A stretch of 64,000 nt of DNA from Owenia fusiformis (taxonomy: Eukaryota > Annelida > Polychaeta > Sabellida > Oweniidae), in contig CAIIXF020000012.1 in NCBI GenBank assembly GCA_903813345.2, forward strand, positions 33,552,572-33,616,571, written 5' to 3'. The notes below the pieces were generated by a model, which searched no databases, was not told where the DNA came from, and saw nothing but the letters and a program-made list of their open reading frames with translations. The position numbers and the translations under genes are program-made. Within the stretch, counting starts at the first letter, position 1. Each line of letters begins with the position of its first letter. Shown in pieces: positions 48,501 to 57,605 of this stretch.

Positions 48501-51500
48501 ATGCTCAATGGCATTGTGATTGTTTAGATTTGCATACTTTTTTTTAGAGTATACACCTAGAAGAGCCTGTCTATATATATCCCAATTCTGTGCTATACAA
48601 ACAAAGCCATGAATATGTAGTCTTCCAAGACATCACTGAAACATCAAAACTCTACATGAGAGGTGAGATCAGCTAAATTGTATTTTCATAACTGCATATG
48701 ATAAATCGGACAAACTTTGGATGAGCTGACGAGGATAAAGTTAGAAAGAAGGGAAACTTCCAGAGAGAGGGTGCTAAGAAGGAAGAAAAACATCCGACAC
48801 CTGGCACCATGTCAAGCGTTTATATACTGACACATATTAGTACTCACAAACTTAATGGCAGATAAAGAATAGAATTGAAATGATATATACATGTAATGAA
48901 TATATAAACTCGTACATGCATAATTATATAAACCCGAAAATCATTGCAGTATTCTTCAATATTGTAGGTGTTTCCGTGATAGAGGCAGAGTGGCTGCCAG
49001 TGTTTGTGCCCCATGGTTGTACATTTTCTAAACCCCTTGACTCACCCCCACCTAGATACGATAGTTCATCAGGGAATGTTCTCGCACACATGACGAGTAC
49101 ATTTGGTAAGTTCCCATATATTTTTACTTATCTGTATCATCCATAACCTTTGAAAAATCTCTTTTTTACAGATTTCACTATTTTCAAAAAATAGATTTTA
49201 TTACGTCATAACCGCCAGTAGTGACAAATAGTTATCCTCTCCAATTTTTTTATGGATGATGTTTGGCGTTTGATGTTTCATGGGCAGCTTTCGGTGGTTG
49301 GCTGTTAGCATCTGTAACAAATAGCAGGTTGTGACATTATACATGTTATTGCCTTGTTAAACTTGCCTTTAAAGATGATGGTCTGAATGATACCATGAAT
49401 GAGGCAAGTGAGACGTATTGCCTCATTGGTATATGTTGTATGTTGATAGAGACACTTTACTACAGGTGTCCATTGTTGGGAAATCCCTGCAGTTGAGATG
49501 GAGTACCCAGAGTCTATAGACCGTGTCCAGTATTTCGCTAGGTTCCCATTGGTATATGTTGTATGTTAATAGAGACACTTTATTACAGGGGTCCGTTGTT
49601 GGGAAATCCCTGCAGTTGAGCTGGAGTACTCAGAGTGTATAGACCGTGTCAATTATTTCGCTAGGTTCCCATTGGTATATGCTGTATGTTAATAGAGACA
49701 CTTTATTACAGGGGTCCGTTGTTGGGAAATCCCTGCAGTGGAGCTGGAGTACCCAGAGTGCATAGACCGTGTCAAGTATTTCGCTAGGTTCCTTTTAGAG
49801 GGACTTGTATGTCCTAAGCTGAAGCCCTTCAGAGAGGATCTGCTGTCTGCGCCTGCCACCATGAATAAGTCATGGACCAAGTAAGTATTTATATAACACA
49901 CATCCTCAAGATGCATTGACAAAATATAATTATTTAAGCAATTTATTGTGTATGTCTGGATTTGCAATTTGTATTAGTCATATTCGTTTAACCCTTTGAG
50001 TGCCGGGGGTTTTTGGAATTGTTATGACGTCAAAATGCCACAGAATTACGACTAATATTGATGAAAAATGTCGATTTTTATGTTTTTGCCACTCCATGAT
50101 ATTTCTTCTACTGGTATCTATCTTGATGATATTGCAAGTGTTAAAATGCTTTATTTTCACTTTTAGTTACTATGGTAACATGTTGAACGTCACTTAATCA
50201 ATACATATTTCAGTTCTTAGAGGGGTTTTATAGCTAAAATTAACATTGGAAATATCGCACGATTGAAAGAAAAAACTTTGAAAACTAAACGTAATTACTT
50301 TTAATAATGGCAATTATTGTTTCTTGCGCAACACATTTGGCGTAGCTTATTAAATATTTTAAGACAATAATTCAAATTAAAATATGATACAAATATTTAT
50401 CCTCTTTCTTTTATTATTCCTTCTTTCAAATTAAAGAAATTGAGCATATACGAACAATACACATGCTATGCACAAAAACAATGAATAAATATACAATATC
50501 AGGATAATTCAAATTCATACAAATTCAGGATAACTTTAATTGGCTGAACATTTGTGATGTGTATAATGAACCATGGTTTAATTATGAAAGCCTACTTGTA
50601 CTTGTTTGTATAAATCGTAAACGTGAAGCTAGTACCATGCGAAACAAGTGACCAACAAAATAGTATGTATAAGCCACATCTTATACATTACGTTATATAA
50701 ACGAATCATGTCAATATGCTAGTCTGTTAGTATTTTCAGCACACATGGTGTCTGCAACAGTCCAAGTGAAGACCCTTGGCACACTTGGCGAATGCATTAC
50801 GGAATTTACGCCTCCTGCCTGCATCTTTATCACTCCAAATACAAACGCACCAGTCCTTTTCCCGCGTTCCAGGAAGATTCCGGACCCTCACGATCGGCTG
50901 GTCAATGATGGATATCTACAACTAGGGAGGCGATGAAGGCCATGTGAAAGTCTAACCTTGAAAGCAGAGCTGCATTGTTTTCATTAGAAATTTTATTAGC
51001 ATTGAGCAACATTCTCTGTATGATGTACACTTTCACTTTCTTCATGCTGGATATCTAGGGAGGCGATGACGGCCAGGTGAAAGTCTAACCTTACAAGCGG
51101 GGCTGGTTTTTTCCTTATAACTTTAAAAATAATCAATACTGCACTAATCCATTTTTATTTTCTGTTGAAAGTATACTGTGTGATATCTCAAACGTACTCA
51201 GACAACCAATTTTACTTTGGATAAACAATATTCCAAATCAGCCTATAGCATTAAGTGATTTAAATGACTGATATCTCAAACGTACTCAGTCAACCAATTA
51301 TACTTTTGATAAATTATTTAAATGACTGATTTGTTAATTACGAAAATAGATCGAACATAGTCTGATTCCATCCATCACCTGGTATGAATGAAAAAGTCAT
51401 TTTTATATCGTCCATGCTTCAACGTAGTGTAATACTTAAAATGATCAACACTGCTTTGCGCTAAACGCCGATCTCAAACGTACTCAGACAACCAATTTTA

Positions 51501-54500
51501 CTTTGGGTAAACAATATTCAAAATTAGCCCATAGCATTAAATGATTTAAATGACTGATTGTTTTAATTATGACAATAGGCCGAACATAATCTGATTCCAT
51601 CGTTTATCAAGAAGATGTATCAATTATTAGTCAGTTAGTATGGCCAAAAGCATTGTCAACTATATTTCGAGATAATGTTTGCGATATGAAATCTGTGAAA
51701 GATTCAGTTAAAACAAAAGATTTTTCCTTGGGGGAGATAAGGGTAGTTACGGAAAATAGTAGAATGTTTGTCATTATCCACAAAAAAAACTTTAATAGTA
51801 TCGTCCTAAAAATGTTTTCTGCAATGAGGTACATGAAGGCATGCAGTTGATTATGCAAGTATTATAGAACCAAATACATGAAATAAAGTTTTCTTTGCGT
51901 GCAACTGCAACAGAGGTTTCAAGAATTTCTTGATAATATGAGTTTATTTCTCCATGTATTTGAATGAAGTTTGTTTGATGTACAAATCTTTCCTCGCCCA
52001 ATGTTGAAGTACATTTGTACATTTTCAGATGGAAAAAGAATATCCCCGCTATTCTATAATACGAATTAAGGTGTAATAAATAGAAATGAACAAATATGTC
52101 AGCATTTTTCAATCTACGTGGATTCTGTAAAAGAACACGTAAGGTACGGTTTCAAAGTATACTGAAAAGGATATCTGCTTATACATTGATACATGCGCGG
52201 CCTTGACAGAACAAACCTACTAACCCATATACGTGGGCTACTAACCTAGATACGTCTAGCTAATTTGCATAAAGTTGTAGCAGTCTGAATCCACTTTTTT
52301 GCTCGAAACTCGCTGTATAAAAAATGGAATTTATTAGTCTTTAACTCTGCCGTTGATTGACAGACTTCGAAAAAATAATACCATGGCTTTGCTCGGAAGT
52401 ATAGCTTTCCGATGGTTCCACTTCCGAATGACCAAATTGCGAGAAAATGGAGGAAATGGAGAGTAAAGGTGATTTCTCGAATGCCAAGTTTCACTTAAGA
52501 AATGCTGCGTTCTGATTGGCCGACTTTCTTGCAGTCCCAATCCACTTTAGCTCTCCAAACTCACGTTTTACAGAAATGACACTTATCGGTCTTTTCTCCG
52601 CCATTTTTCGATCGATTTCTAAAAGCATAATGTCATAGTGAAGCTTACATTGCCAGTTTCCAGATGGTATCACTTTTGAAGCGATCCACGTGCGAAAAGA
52701 AGGTAAAATTTGAGTGGGAAAAAGTTTCTCGATAATCGAAGATTCACTTTAGAAATACTGAGGAATCTGGCATTCTGATTGGTCAGTTTTCCTGCATTCT
52801 CAAGCCACTTTTCCGACTCCAAACTGAGTTGTTAGAAATGGCACTTACATCTCTCGATTTTGTTTCACAAAATGACTAATATCTGAAACTGATATACCTG
52901 AAACGTCAGTGTAAAGGATGAATCAAATCCGAAATTATTCAAGAAGACGAGGTTATATATAAAAACGATGAAATAAAACTAAAAACCTCTCTGGTTTTAT
53001 GTAATTCTCGTCTCTGGAATGTCTGAAGAATACCTAAACCCCAAAGACTTTTGCCAAAAATAAATGAAACTAAAAATATTATTAGTAACTAGAACCCACG
53101 GGAGTAATTGTATAGGTTCTAAATAGCTGACTAACGCTGATATAATAGTTATCACTTTTGTTTGTTTTTGACTTTACTTGGGCCAGACCTCCATTCACTT
53201 CAATGCTAGAAACGTGCAATAGTCACTTAATTTCATGATTTATCAAAAAGTGTTGGTTGAATCTGTCTGAAACTCGAATGACATACTATTGGATGACCCT
53301 GTCAATGTACATATTGTGATTAAACATGAAATGTTGGTTGTCATACAAATTAGCCAAGGTTTGAATGAATTTTAGCATTGCTCCAATGGGGATTTGGCCC
53401 AAGTTTTTTCAAATGTCATGGAAAATGATTTAAATGACACAACTGTGTAAATCAAAGCTATATTGGAGAAAATTTGTCACTGAATTCAAATATGCTATCA
53501 AAAATAGAGGTAATAGAGATAAAAAGTGCAAATCTCTTAAAATCTCGACATGAAAAAACGAGAGTTAGCGAGATTTCAAAGCTAGATTTTCTATTGCACA
53601 CGGTAGAATTTAAATGCACGCGAGTAAATTGTTATTTTATATATGTTCTTCTAATATGAATAAAAAAAATTGATGCCATCTCTATATTTATCATTGCCGA
53701 AATTATGTACAAGGGAGGTACTGTATATTGTTGCAATTCACAATTTCAGGGAAAATAGGCTGTAATCGGCCCTTGTGCCCTGGAGTAGAAATAAGCGATA
53801 TCTAGGACAAAATATTTCGTATCATTAAATTTAAACCCCTTATTTATGTAAAATTCTTTAAAATTGTACTTACTGCAATATGATACTGCGAGCCCATCGT
53901 CTTCACTGGTAGGGTAAAACAGGTTAATTGTATTAAATAAACACAAAACTAAATAGTGGATTCTTTATATTTATGATCATTCAAACACTTTTTATTACTA
54001 GTGCATTTAATCATCTCAGCGTTTGCATATTCTTTGACAATATTGTCTGTAAATCCAGATCCCCTAAACGTATACGTATATTGCTTGCTATACTCACGAA
54101 TGAACAAATTATTTACCCAAAGAAATATACATAATGTATCGCCTTTTTTAATGTTCACGGACGTTAAAAAATCAGATAAACTAAGGAAATGGTTAACTCA
54201 TTTTATGTTTGATTTGTTTGATAAGGCATAATGTAGGCCTACTTGGCTACCGCAGCGTCCATCGTACAAACGCGAAAACGGACGCTCTTAATCAATGATC
54301 AGTTCACATTTCCACATCCAAAAGTATTTCATTTTTATTTTCATTTTATACATAATGTGTAATGTCATTTCTGTATATTCACATGGATTATAATGATGAT
54401 AAATACATGTTTTACATTCTTACAGTTAATTTCATGTTTCAAAAATGTTAATAGTACGCAACAATTTCAAGACAACAGTAAGCGTTCTAAAATGCTGAAA

Positions 54501-56203
54501 ATCATATGCGTTCAAAGTATAATAAATAATACACTCATTTACAAATAAGTGACTTTGGTATATTTGCAACGAGTTACTTACAAATCAACGTTTATGGGGA
54601 CAACATTTTGGGCCAATATTAACGAAATCCTTGAATGCCAAGCTTGTTAATAAGCATTAATTTTTCGATATTGTAAGATGCCCAGCGTTCGTAAAATATA
54701 ACTACATTGTATACTGTATATGAGGCATAGATCAGGTCGAATTATTTATAATGAAAAAAACAAACATTACGTTTCATTCATATTCATGCATATCTTATTT
54801 CCAATACACGAATTGCAAGTATTTACTTCATTTGCACACTAAATTACGTTAACAGATACAATCTAACAAACATCAGCGTTTGCAAAAATACGAAAATCAC
54901 GTGCGTTCATAGCATAATAAAAAGTTACCTCAGTTAGTTTGCAATACAATTTCTTTAATTACTTGACCAGTAACGTATTATTCACCATTCATAGGGACAT
55001 TATTCAATCTACTATATTCGGGCCGATATGCAATTAAACCTTGTCAACTTTGTTGAAACGCGTTTACTATACGATGTTGTAAGATACCCAGCGTCTGTTA
55101 AATCAACTTAAATCAAACTGAGACCGGGTCGATTTATTAAGACCGACCTAAACAAACATAAATAAATAAGAATAGATTATTCATTCTCAGTTGATGACAT
55201 ATTTCCCTGTGTATATAAACGCGTTATTTTGGGCCGATTTTGGGCCGATCTTGGCACTTTAGCGACATACATTTTCCCATCGGCCGAATCGGCCCAATGG
55301 CACTCAAAGGGTTAAGACATGTCCCATAACACATAGAGAAAGACCTGTCTAATATAAATGCCACTTGGAGTGAGCTGTAGTGTTCTGATTGGCTGGTGTT
55401 CACATTTTGAGTTTTTAACATGGAATTATGTAACAGTATATGGGATTGAAAAAGGTGTTTAAATTGACAGTTGTTCAGGTGGATTTAGTGGTTTTACTGT
55501 AAACATTTGATATTTGTTTCTTTCAGATTGCAGCCTCGTACAGAGAGTCTACTGAAAGAATTATTAACAGAACAAGTTGACTGTAAAACTAAATTGTTAA
55601 AGATCTTGGAAAGTCAACCTACATGTAAGTCACTTGATTTTGTAGCTATATAGCTATATACTTTATAGAGACCAAAATCAAATAAAAGATTGACTCAATT
55701 AGGTATAAGGGGACACCAAGGACAATGCTGCACTTCTTTCCTAGTTAAGATACCCCTCCTGAAATTTGACTTTAGATTATAATTGGATACTTATACAAAA
55801 AGGGATGTATTAAACTTGACCCTAGACTATTTAGTAAATCCCTGTTTTCCAATACAATATGTACTGAAGCATATGCTACATCTCTTCAAATTTTATTCAT
55901 ACCTATCAATAGGTATCAATGTAGGTTAGAATTTTTTTTCAATTCTTTAATGTAACTAGACTAATTTGGCAACACTTGTTTCTTGTATTTGATCTAAGCC
56001 TGATGGTCCGTTGTTTGGAAATGTACATGGCACACCCCTTTTTAATGGACTCACCTGAAATAAACACTTTGGTCATTACATAGCGATTGTTTTTGTACAT
56101 TTCAAGAGGATAAATTTTTATTTCAGATTTATTATCTGCCTACATGCAGTGGATCCCACAATCTCGGCATTTAGAACTAGAAGCCATGTGGCCACCATTA
56201 TAG
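30497..56203 (+). CDS. DHX37: DHX37-like 3' half, copy C (best preserved)
   Basis: The only copy carrying every exon from the GDLMVL block to the stop codon: 30497 or 30585-30740, 45486-45606, 45942-46005, 48548-48662, 48968-49105, 49712-49880, 55527-55624 and 56127-56203. The last unit of array 1 has a 1-nt deletion (GTGCTTTGAAGG) that makes TGA. Using the acceptor one unit upstream (30497) restores an open frame through the exon, because that linker is 88 instead of 93 nt. All later exons are intact. Introns hold FReD gene C on the other strand, a LINE, an AGGTCA-rich element and a piggyBac-like element. The helicase core exons are absent upstream, so an independent product would lack all ATPase motifs. 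It could also be simply a young pseudogene. Confidence 0.6.
30585..30740 (+). pseudogene. DHX37: DHX37-like exon (GDLMVL block) with frameshift, copy C
   Basis: 156 nt instead of 157. From acceptor 30584 it reads [12 protein letters not shown] and then TGA. Entered from the previous unit's acceptor at 30497 it is read in the compensating frame and ends correctly as [10 protein letters not shown] ... [13 protein letters not shown]. Confidence 0.85.
30741..31772. other. Non-coding intron stretch with CCAT/CTGT microsatellite
   Basis: Homologous to 782-1823. The microsatellite of CCATCTGT units is at about 30818-30875. On the - strand it is the 3' flank of FReD gene C, with AATAAA at 31668-31673. 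Confidence 0.55.
31773..36578 (-). CDS. Secreted coiled-coil fibrinogen-domain lectin, gene C (two exons)
   Basis: Exon 1 is 36578-36107 and exon 2 is 32419-31773: 1119 nt, 372 residues. Signal peptide MYLKVLLIVFLVGDVHLQ, CC pair, nine heptads (longest of the four), then donor G/GTAAGA. Exon 2 begins V-T-L-P-H-D-C and has GWTEYQRGFGSPVGEHFIGL, YHN replaced by SHN before GMAFSTKDRDHD, NCAV, GAWWHNACH and an added Cys pair (AKCPARGECV), ending IDMKVCPK. The usual FReD phrase GGGWTV is replaced by GGCVYM. The intron carries a 2.3 kb repeat insertion (33428-35755). Closest to gene A; lies antisense in the intron of DHX37 copy C. Confidence 0.85.
33428..35755. mobile_element. Non-autonomous element with ATCCCATCGAAC inverted ends (in FReD gene C intron)
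   Basis: Same family as 7052-8457, with 12-bp inverted ends ATCCCATCGAAC / GTTCGATGGGAT and tandem units containing GGCCATTTTGAAAAATGGC-like palindromes. It is longer because other DNA is nested inside, including the element at 34597-34996 and a block with CCACGTGA and TGACGTCA motifs at about 35080-35150. Compared with gene A, about 300 bp of intron were lost at the insertion. Confidence 0.75.
34597..34996. mobile_element. 400-bp element with CAGGCCTGTCAACT inverted ends
   Basis: A perfect inverted pair CAGGCCTGTCAACT ... AGTTGACAGGCCTG, flanked by CAGTAG on both sides (34591-34596 and 34997-35002). Non-coding, with GGTGTTCA(AA) phrases repeated near its right half. The ends resemble hAT-type MITEs, but the 6-bp duplication is shorter than the usual 8. 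Confidence 0.75.
36190..36381 (-). repeat. 21-bp heptad minisatellite, 9 units (gene C)
   Basis: Nine in-frame heptads of the type KVEEVND (variants KVKKVND, KVEELND, KVEEVCD, KVEEVTD), then NVDEM. Exactly 42 bp longer than the array in gene A. Confidence 0.9.
36579..37325. other. Non-coding stretch upstream of FReD gene C
   Basis: The promoter side of gene C, ending at the LINE insertion site. Homologous to 4578-5320. A C-run lies at about 36884. No gene seen. Confidence 0.5.
37326..43477 (-). mobile_element. 5'-truncated non-LTR (LINE) retrotransposon with internal duplication
   Basis: Inserted in the copy C intron. The empty site in copy A reads CTTTCGTATCATAAGG; here CGTAT occurs on both sides (37321-37325 and 43478-43482). 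It has an AT-dinucleotide tail on its 3' side (left end) and is truncated at its 5' end just before the first endonuclease motif. It encodes an APE-type endonuclease, a reverse transcriptase and a C-terminal C-C-H-C finger. A 2466-bp segment is present twice in tandem (about 37990-40455 and 40456-42921). The clade is not assigned from sight; no RNase H domain is evident. Confidence 0.9.
37565..43519 (-). CDS. LINE endonuclease/reverse transcriptase reading frame, duplicated in frame
   Basis: An open frame of 1984 codons. Its first dozen codons come from flanking intron DNA, so the ATG is accidental. Endonuclease motifs are LLSETWL (about residue 31), ICGDMNAR (about 146) and SDHCPIHF. RT motifs are DNYRGINVLACIGNIFDRVI, IDFRKAFDYVNR, GVMQGSVLSTYLFN and LLWADDLILMS. 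From about residue 200, 822 residues (endonuclease end plus whole RT) are repeated, so RT occurs twice; the copies differ at one site I noticed (FKDITS in the first, FKVITS in the second). The end carries CNMCGILEDEQHFIMVC, a C-X2-C-X8-H-X4-C finger. Without the duplication it would be about 1162 residues. No stop interrupts it, which points to a recent event, or to an assembly artefact. The first ORF and endonuclease start are missing. Confidence 0.88.
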   Translation of the reverse strand: MLISIFVEISPYDTIYDGCDIYELFSKYAVILLSETWLDPCDSLSFNGYTVHNLARKSKNSNSNVYSGGIAVFIKDELYSSIEVLKQTHDFFVWIRVKSSLYNLENDIYICFVYMPHKGSTYENFDNFDILEKSIASYQLSGKTIICGDMNARTAQLSDLNIDVHGSNDQFTNSYFLNDHHINNHHELNASLHNRVSMDKNLKAISQTHGNEFISLCKASNLRILNGRFFHDKNIGHFTYYRYINENDLDPSKGKSVLDYVAVQADILNTISDFKVHERHPDSDHCPIHFNLNLGQFKIKDRASKNMQNLPYSYFKWDPTLKKQFTELLDANINNGLLEKFYVDVGSNTNSDCLLQSLKHVIYDTSDKIFPLKHLKKSTKKFPMNPWFNSECKKLKKDLHSAIKQKLPNNIIADLQRKYNQTKQHEKRAYQSNLLKSLISFKSQNPTEFWKMINSIPGSSNTNEIPIEASELFCAFEKLGKNPKIDYFDDEALKEMQLFIDEYDTNGVCTGEIRISHEVLNGSIKEFEVYAALNKVKANKAPGIDGLPSNIIKNCSILVPEFTSLFNHIFFHGDYPNEWSIGMLTTLFKQGCRFNPDNYRGINVLACIGNIFDRVIQNRLVFNAEMLDIQDPLQGAYKSGHQTTDNLYILNTIITRYKLMKKPLFCIMIDFRKAFDYVNRVALMYKLCKSGISPDSNMFKDITSMYEKSKACLKLKEGVTPAFETNVGVMQGSVLSTYLFNHFLDDLKDNLPKENGIQFDGNMLNHLLWADDLILMSNSKDGAQTLLNCLFDFCKRYHLIVNTMKTKSIVFNSKFDIVFTFNDSAIESVEQYKYLGCVFSKTKNFDQHVCYLKEQARKALFKVKQQYKKFNDIPVNLALHLFDSLVEPILTYASEVWINEKHLKTIETMHLSFLKSLLGVKKSTATPAVYGELGRYPLKIRFEIKLIKYWLRLIHLSPGNILHKTYTHDREMSQLGFKGTWSNKIIDILKKCDLFSYWETQKIDDDYIFIKMITKKLYQNYKNLKAISQTHGNEFISLCKASNLRILNGRFFHDKNIGHFTYYRYINENDLDPSKGKSVLDYVAVQADILNTISDFKVHERHPDSDHCPIHFNLNLGQFKIKDRASKNMQNLPYSYFKWDPTLKKQFTELLDANINNGLLEKFYVDVGSNTNSDCLLQSLKHVIYDTSDKIFPLKHLKKSTKKFPMNPWFNSECKKLKKDLHSAIKQKLPNNIIADLQRKYNQTKQHEKRAYQSNLLKSLISFKSQNPTEFWKMINSIPGSSNTNEIPIEASELFCAFEKLGKNPKIDYFDDEALKEMQLFIDEYDTNGVCTGEIRISHEVLNGSIKEFEVYAALNKVKANKAPGIDGLPSNIIKNCSILVPEFTSLFNHIFFHGDYPNEWSIGMLTTLFKQGCRFNPDNYRGINVLACIGNIFDRVIQNRLVFNAEMLDIQDPLQGAYKSGHQTTDNLYILNTIITRYKLMKKPLFCIMIDFRKAFDYVNRVALMYKLCKSGISPDSNMFKVITSMYEKSKACLKLKEGVTPAFETNVGVMQGSVLSTYLFNHFLDDLKDNLPKENGIQFDGNMLNHLLWADDLILMSNSKDGAQTLLNCLFDFCKRYHLIVNTMKTKSIVFNSKFDIVFTFNDSAIESVEQYKYLGCVFSKTKNFDQHVCYLKEQARKALFKVKQQYKKFNDIPVNLALHLFDSLVEPILTYASEVWINEKHLKTIETMHLSFLKSLLGVKKSTATPAVYGELGRYPLKIRFEIKLIKYWLRLIHLSPGNILHKTYTHDREMSQLGFKGTWSNKIIDILKKCDLFSYWETQKIDDDYIFIKMITKKLYQNYKSQWQKDIFKYPVLRTYITFKNVFEKEGYLNIQNKNYRQAISRFRLSSHKLHIEIGRHLKPKPRPLDERLCNMCGILEDEQHFIMVCKKNTTERKLLFDTLTQFNFVGSPNFIFKKLLSHKNSYVILHLAKFIYHSFKKLD
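43483..45485. other. Non-coding intron stretch after LINE
   Basis: Continues the DNA homologous to 5320-6840, interrupted by the insertion at 44491-44990. No coding sequence recognised. Confidence 0.5.
44491..44990. mobile_element. About 500-bp element with AGAGATCG inverted ends
   Basis: Left AGAGATCGGGTC, right GACTCGATCTCT: an imperfect 12-bp inverted repeat. Copies A and D lack the DNA (AAGTTTAAGGCTC is continuous in D), and TAA lies on both sides. No transposase; a 95-codon frame on the - strand has no recognisable features. Confidence 0.65.
45486..45606 (+). CDS. DHX37: DHX37-like exon (DPKMAPP block), copy C
   Basis: A 121-nt exon between TTGTAG and GTATTT. Reads MDPKMAPPSELQAKLLRQII, MTGLSDHIAR: the arginine as in vertebrate DHX37 (YLRQIV), where copy A has Cys. 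Intact. Confidence 0.85.
45942..46005 (+). CDS. DHX37: DHX37-like exon (KMAYQ block), copy C
   Basis: A 64-nt exon between TTTCAG and GTTAGT. Reads KLQEPSTGTNEEKKKLKMAY, Q (P-to-Q relative to copy A). Intact. Confidence 0.8.
46050..47931. mobile_element. 1.9 kb insertion packed with AGGTCA direct repeats
   Basis: Absent from copies A and B at this site; TTA occurs on both sides (46047-46049 and 47932-47934). GGAGGCCCTC at 46050 and the inverse GAGGGCCTCC at 47891-47900 mark its ends. The interior is a tandem of about four ~445-bp units, or two ~890-bp higher-order units, containing many AGGTCA hexamers, including AGGTCAAAGGTCA and AGGTCAAGGTCAAAGGTCA. No coding sequence. Confidence 0.75.
47983..48177. 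mobile_element. MITE relative of 8741-8934 (copy C)
   Basis: Begins CAGGCTCATATCCAGGATTT. The right end is altered to CCCTGGCTACTGACG, so only the left inverted end is well kept. Confidence 0.5.
48548..48662 (+). CDS. DHX37: DHX37-like exon (LEEPVYIHP block), copy C
   Basis: A 115-nt exon, same boundaries as the other copies. Reads LEEPVYIYPNSVLYKQSHEY and VVFQDITETSKLYMR, with H-to-Y and N-to-S changes. Intact. Confidence 0.85.
48968..49105 (+). CDS. DHX37: DHX37-like exon (IEAEWLP block), copy C
   Basis: A 138-nt exon after ATTGTAG. Reads VSVIEAEWLPVFVPHGCTF and SKPLDSPPPRYDSSSGNVLA. Intact. Confidence 0.87.
49425..49711 (+). repeat. 123-bp tandem array of acceptor plus partial exon (array 2, copy C)
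   Basis: Starts at 49466, 49589 and the full exon at 49712 are 123 bp apart. Each unit keeps a TACAG acceptor. Confidence 0.88.
49712..49880 (+). CDS. DHX37: DHX37-like exon ([11 protein letters not shown] block), copy C
   Basis: A 169-nt exon after TTACAG. Reads [40 protein letters not shown] and on to MNKSWTK. Intact, unlike copy A. Phase 2 at the donor GTAAGT. Confidence 0.88.
49992..55311. mobile_element. piggyBac-like element, 5.3 kb, no recognisable transposase
   Basis: Ends CCCTTTGAGTGCC and GGCACTCAAAGGG are a perfect inverted repeat flanked by TTAA at 49988-49991 and 55312-55315, the target and end type of piggyBac. The interior has several tandem families: a ~130-bp repeat (CTAGGGAGGCGATGA at 50921 and 51055), an ACGTACTCAG repeat at 51190-51560, a ~220-bp repeat at 52270-52860 and a ~400-bp repeat near 54490-55170. 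Short open frames exist (for example 50745-50936 on + and 53949-54158 on -), but none resembles a piggyBac transposase or any family I recognise. Confidence 0.82.
55527..55624 (+). CDS. DHX37: DHX37-like penultimate exon, copy C
   Basis: A 98-nt exon after TTTCAG. With the preceding phase it reads K-LQPRTESLLKELLTEQVDCK, TKLLKILESQPT, matching DHX37 (ARLQPRTESLLRALV). Donor GTAAGT. Intact. Confidence 0.87.
56127..56203 (+). CDS. DHX37: DHX37-like terminal exon, copy C
   Basis: After TTTCAG it reads (Y)LLSAYMQWIPQSRHLELEAM, then WPPL and TAG at 56201-56203. Matches the DHX37 C-terminus. Confidence 0.87.
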
Positions 56204-56515
56204 GACTGACAGTGTTGCTATGGTAACACAGTTTATGCAGTGCGTCCCTCAATCTCGGCACTTGCCACTTAGAACTAGAAGCCATGTGGCCGCCACTATA
56301 GAACTGACAGTGTTGCTATAGCAACACAGTTTATGCAGTGGATCCCTCAATCTCGTCACTTAGAACTAGAAGCCGTGTGGCCACCATTATGGGACTGACA
56401 GTGTTGCTATGGCAACATGTTTTTTGCAATTGCAAAATCTCGGCACTTAGAACTAGAAGCAAGGTGGTCATCAATATAGACAACTGGCAGTATTGCTATG
56501 GCAACACTGTTTAAA
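56146..56515 (+). repeat. About 90-bp tandem array of terminal-exon tail plus 3' flank (array 3, copy C)
   Basis: Four to five units start near 56146, 56237, 56335 and 56427, each repeating the exon tail and the GTTGCTATGGCAACA flank. Copy A has seven units, so array length varies between copies. Confidence 0.82.
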
Positions 56516-57329
56516 AACATTGTAAATAGTGTTGAATGACAGGCAGTGGTTATGATAGATATAATTGTCAGAAGGTTGCATGTACATACTAGGCATACTA
56601 GGAAAAATTATATGAATATGAAATAAGAAATTATAAAAAACAAATTAATGTTTCAGTTGTGTTATGTAACTGTATATTGATTTTAATACTTCATTCCCAT
56701 CTAACTCCTGTATTTGGTAATTTAATGCCTGTCAGTTTATTAACTAAAATACTTCATGTTCTCATATTCTGTCAACATGTACCAACTTTTTTTTTCATGA
56801 GACACTGGGATTTAGATCAAAACAAAAGTAGTAATTCCATGTCACTGTTATAACTCCATGTATTCCTACTGATGTTCTAGGTACATAACGAGTGGGAATA
56901 TATAGTGTATTTAGTAGGGAGCGTTCACCAAGGTCCGGGACCAGGATCGATACACGCTGTATTCATCCTGGACCCGCTTCTTAAAAGCATACTAAATTTA
57001 CATTTTACTCAATTCACAAAATAGAAATTTTGTTTCAAACTTATGCTTTTTTAAACTTTTTATTATCAATTCATTGATCTGCTCCAGAAAAATATGAGTT
57101 TGAACCTTTCACAAACTTAAAAACTACAAAAGTGCACTTTGAAGAAGGTATTTGAATTTTGGAACTTTATGAGGTATAATGTACCAAGAACATCAGTAGG
57201 TATAGAAAACATCTGTCCCTGGGGAGATACACATATTTCCCTTGGGATAAACCATGTATCCAAAACTTCCCAGTACATAACCCTTATATATCTTCATTAT
57301 TAAAAGTACATTTAGAGAGCATTTAAACT
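56516..57329. other. Non-coding spacer downstream of copy C
   Basis: Homologous to 11891-12689, including the GGTCCGGGA hairpin near 56930 (right stem altered to TCCTGGACC here). No gene seen. Confidence 0.5.
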
Positions 57330-57605
57330 ATTTAATTCAATCATATATCATCCCAATATCTTGTCCTTCACCATAGCTTCTATCCAAGTATTCTCTGTTT
57401 ATTGTGTGGGACATTTTTTATCGTATTAAAATATTCAAGATACTCTTATTTAGGACAAAATTTCATGTTGCTCTATTTGAAAGAATAATAACGATTGTTT
57501 GGTGAGCCCATTTTTTTGGCCAGTATAACCATGACACACATTGAGCACGAGCAGGACAGATAGCATTATTACTATGAAAACAAACACAATGAATAAAGGT
57601 ATGTA
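57330..57605 (-). pseudogene. FReD C-terminal fragment at C/D junction
   Basis: On the - strand: NNAICPARAQCVSWLYWP, then degenerate sequence; a 1-nt change in CCCATTTTTTTGG shifts the frame. Same tail fragment as at 12690 and 28310. Confidence 0.7.

Noticed and set aside
50745-50936. Possible small gene inside the piggyBac-like element
   Set aside because: A 63-codon frame with no recognisable domain or splice context. Part of the following sequence is repeated at 51055, suggesting non-coding repeat DNA.
53746-54158. Two - strand frames that look protein-like
   Set aside because: AT-rich DNA gives frames of this size by chance. I found no domain, no shared exon boundaries and no second copy in the window to compare.
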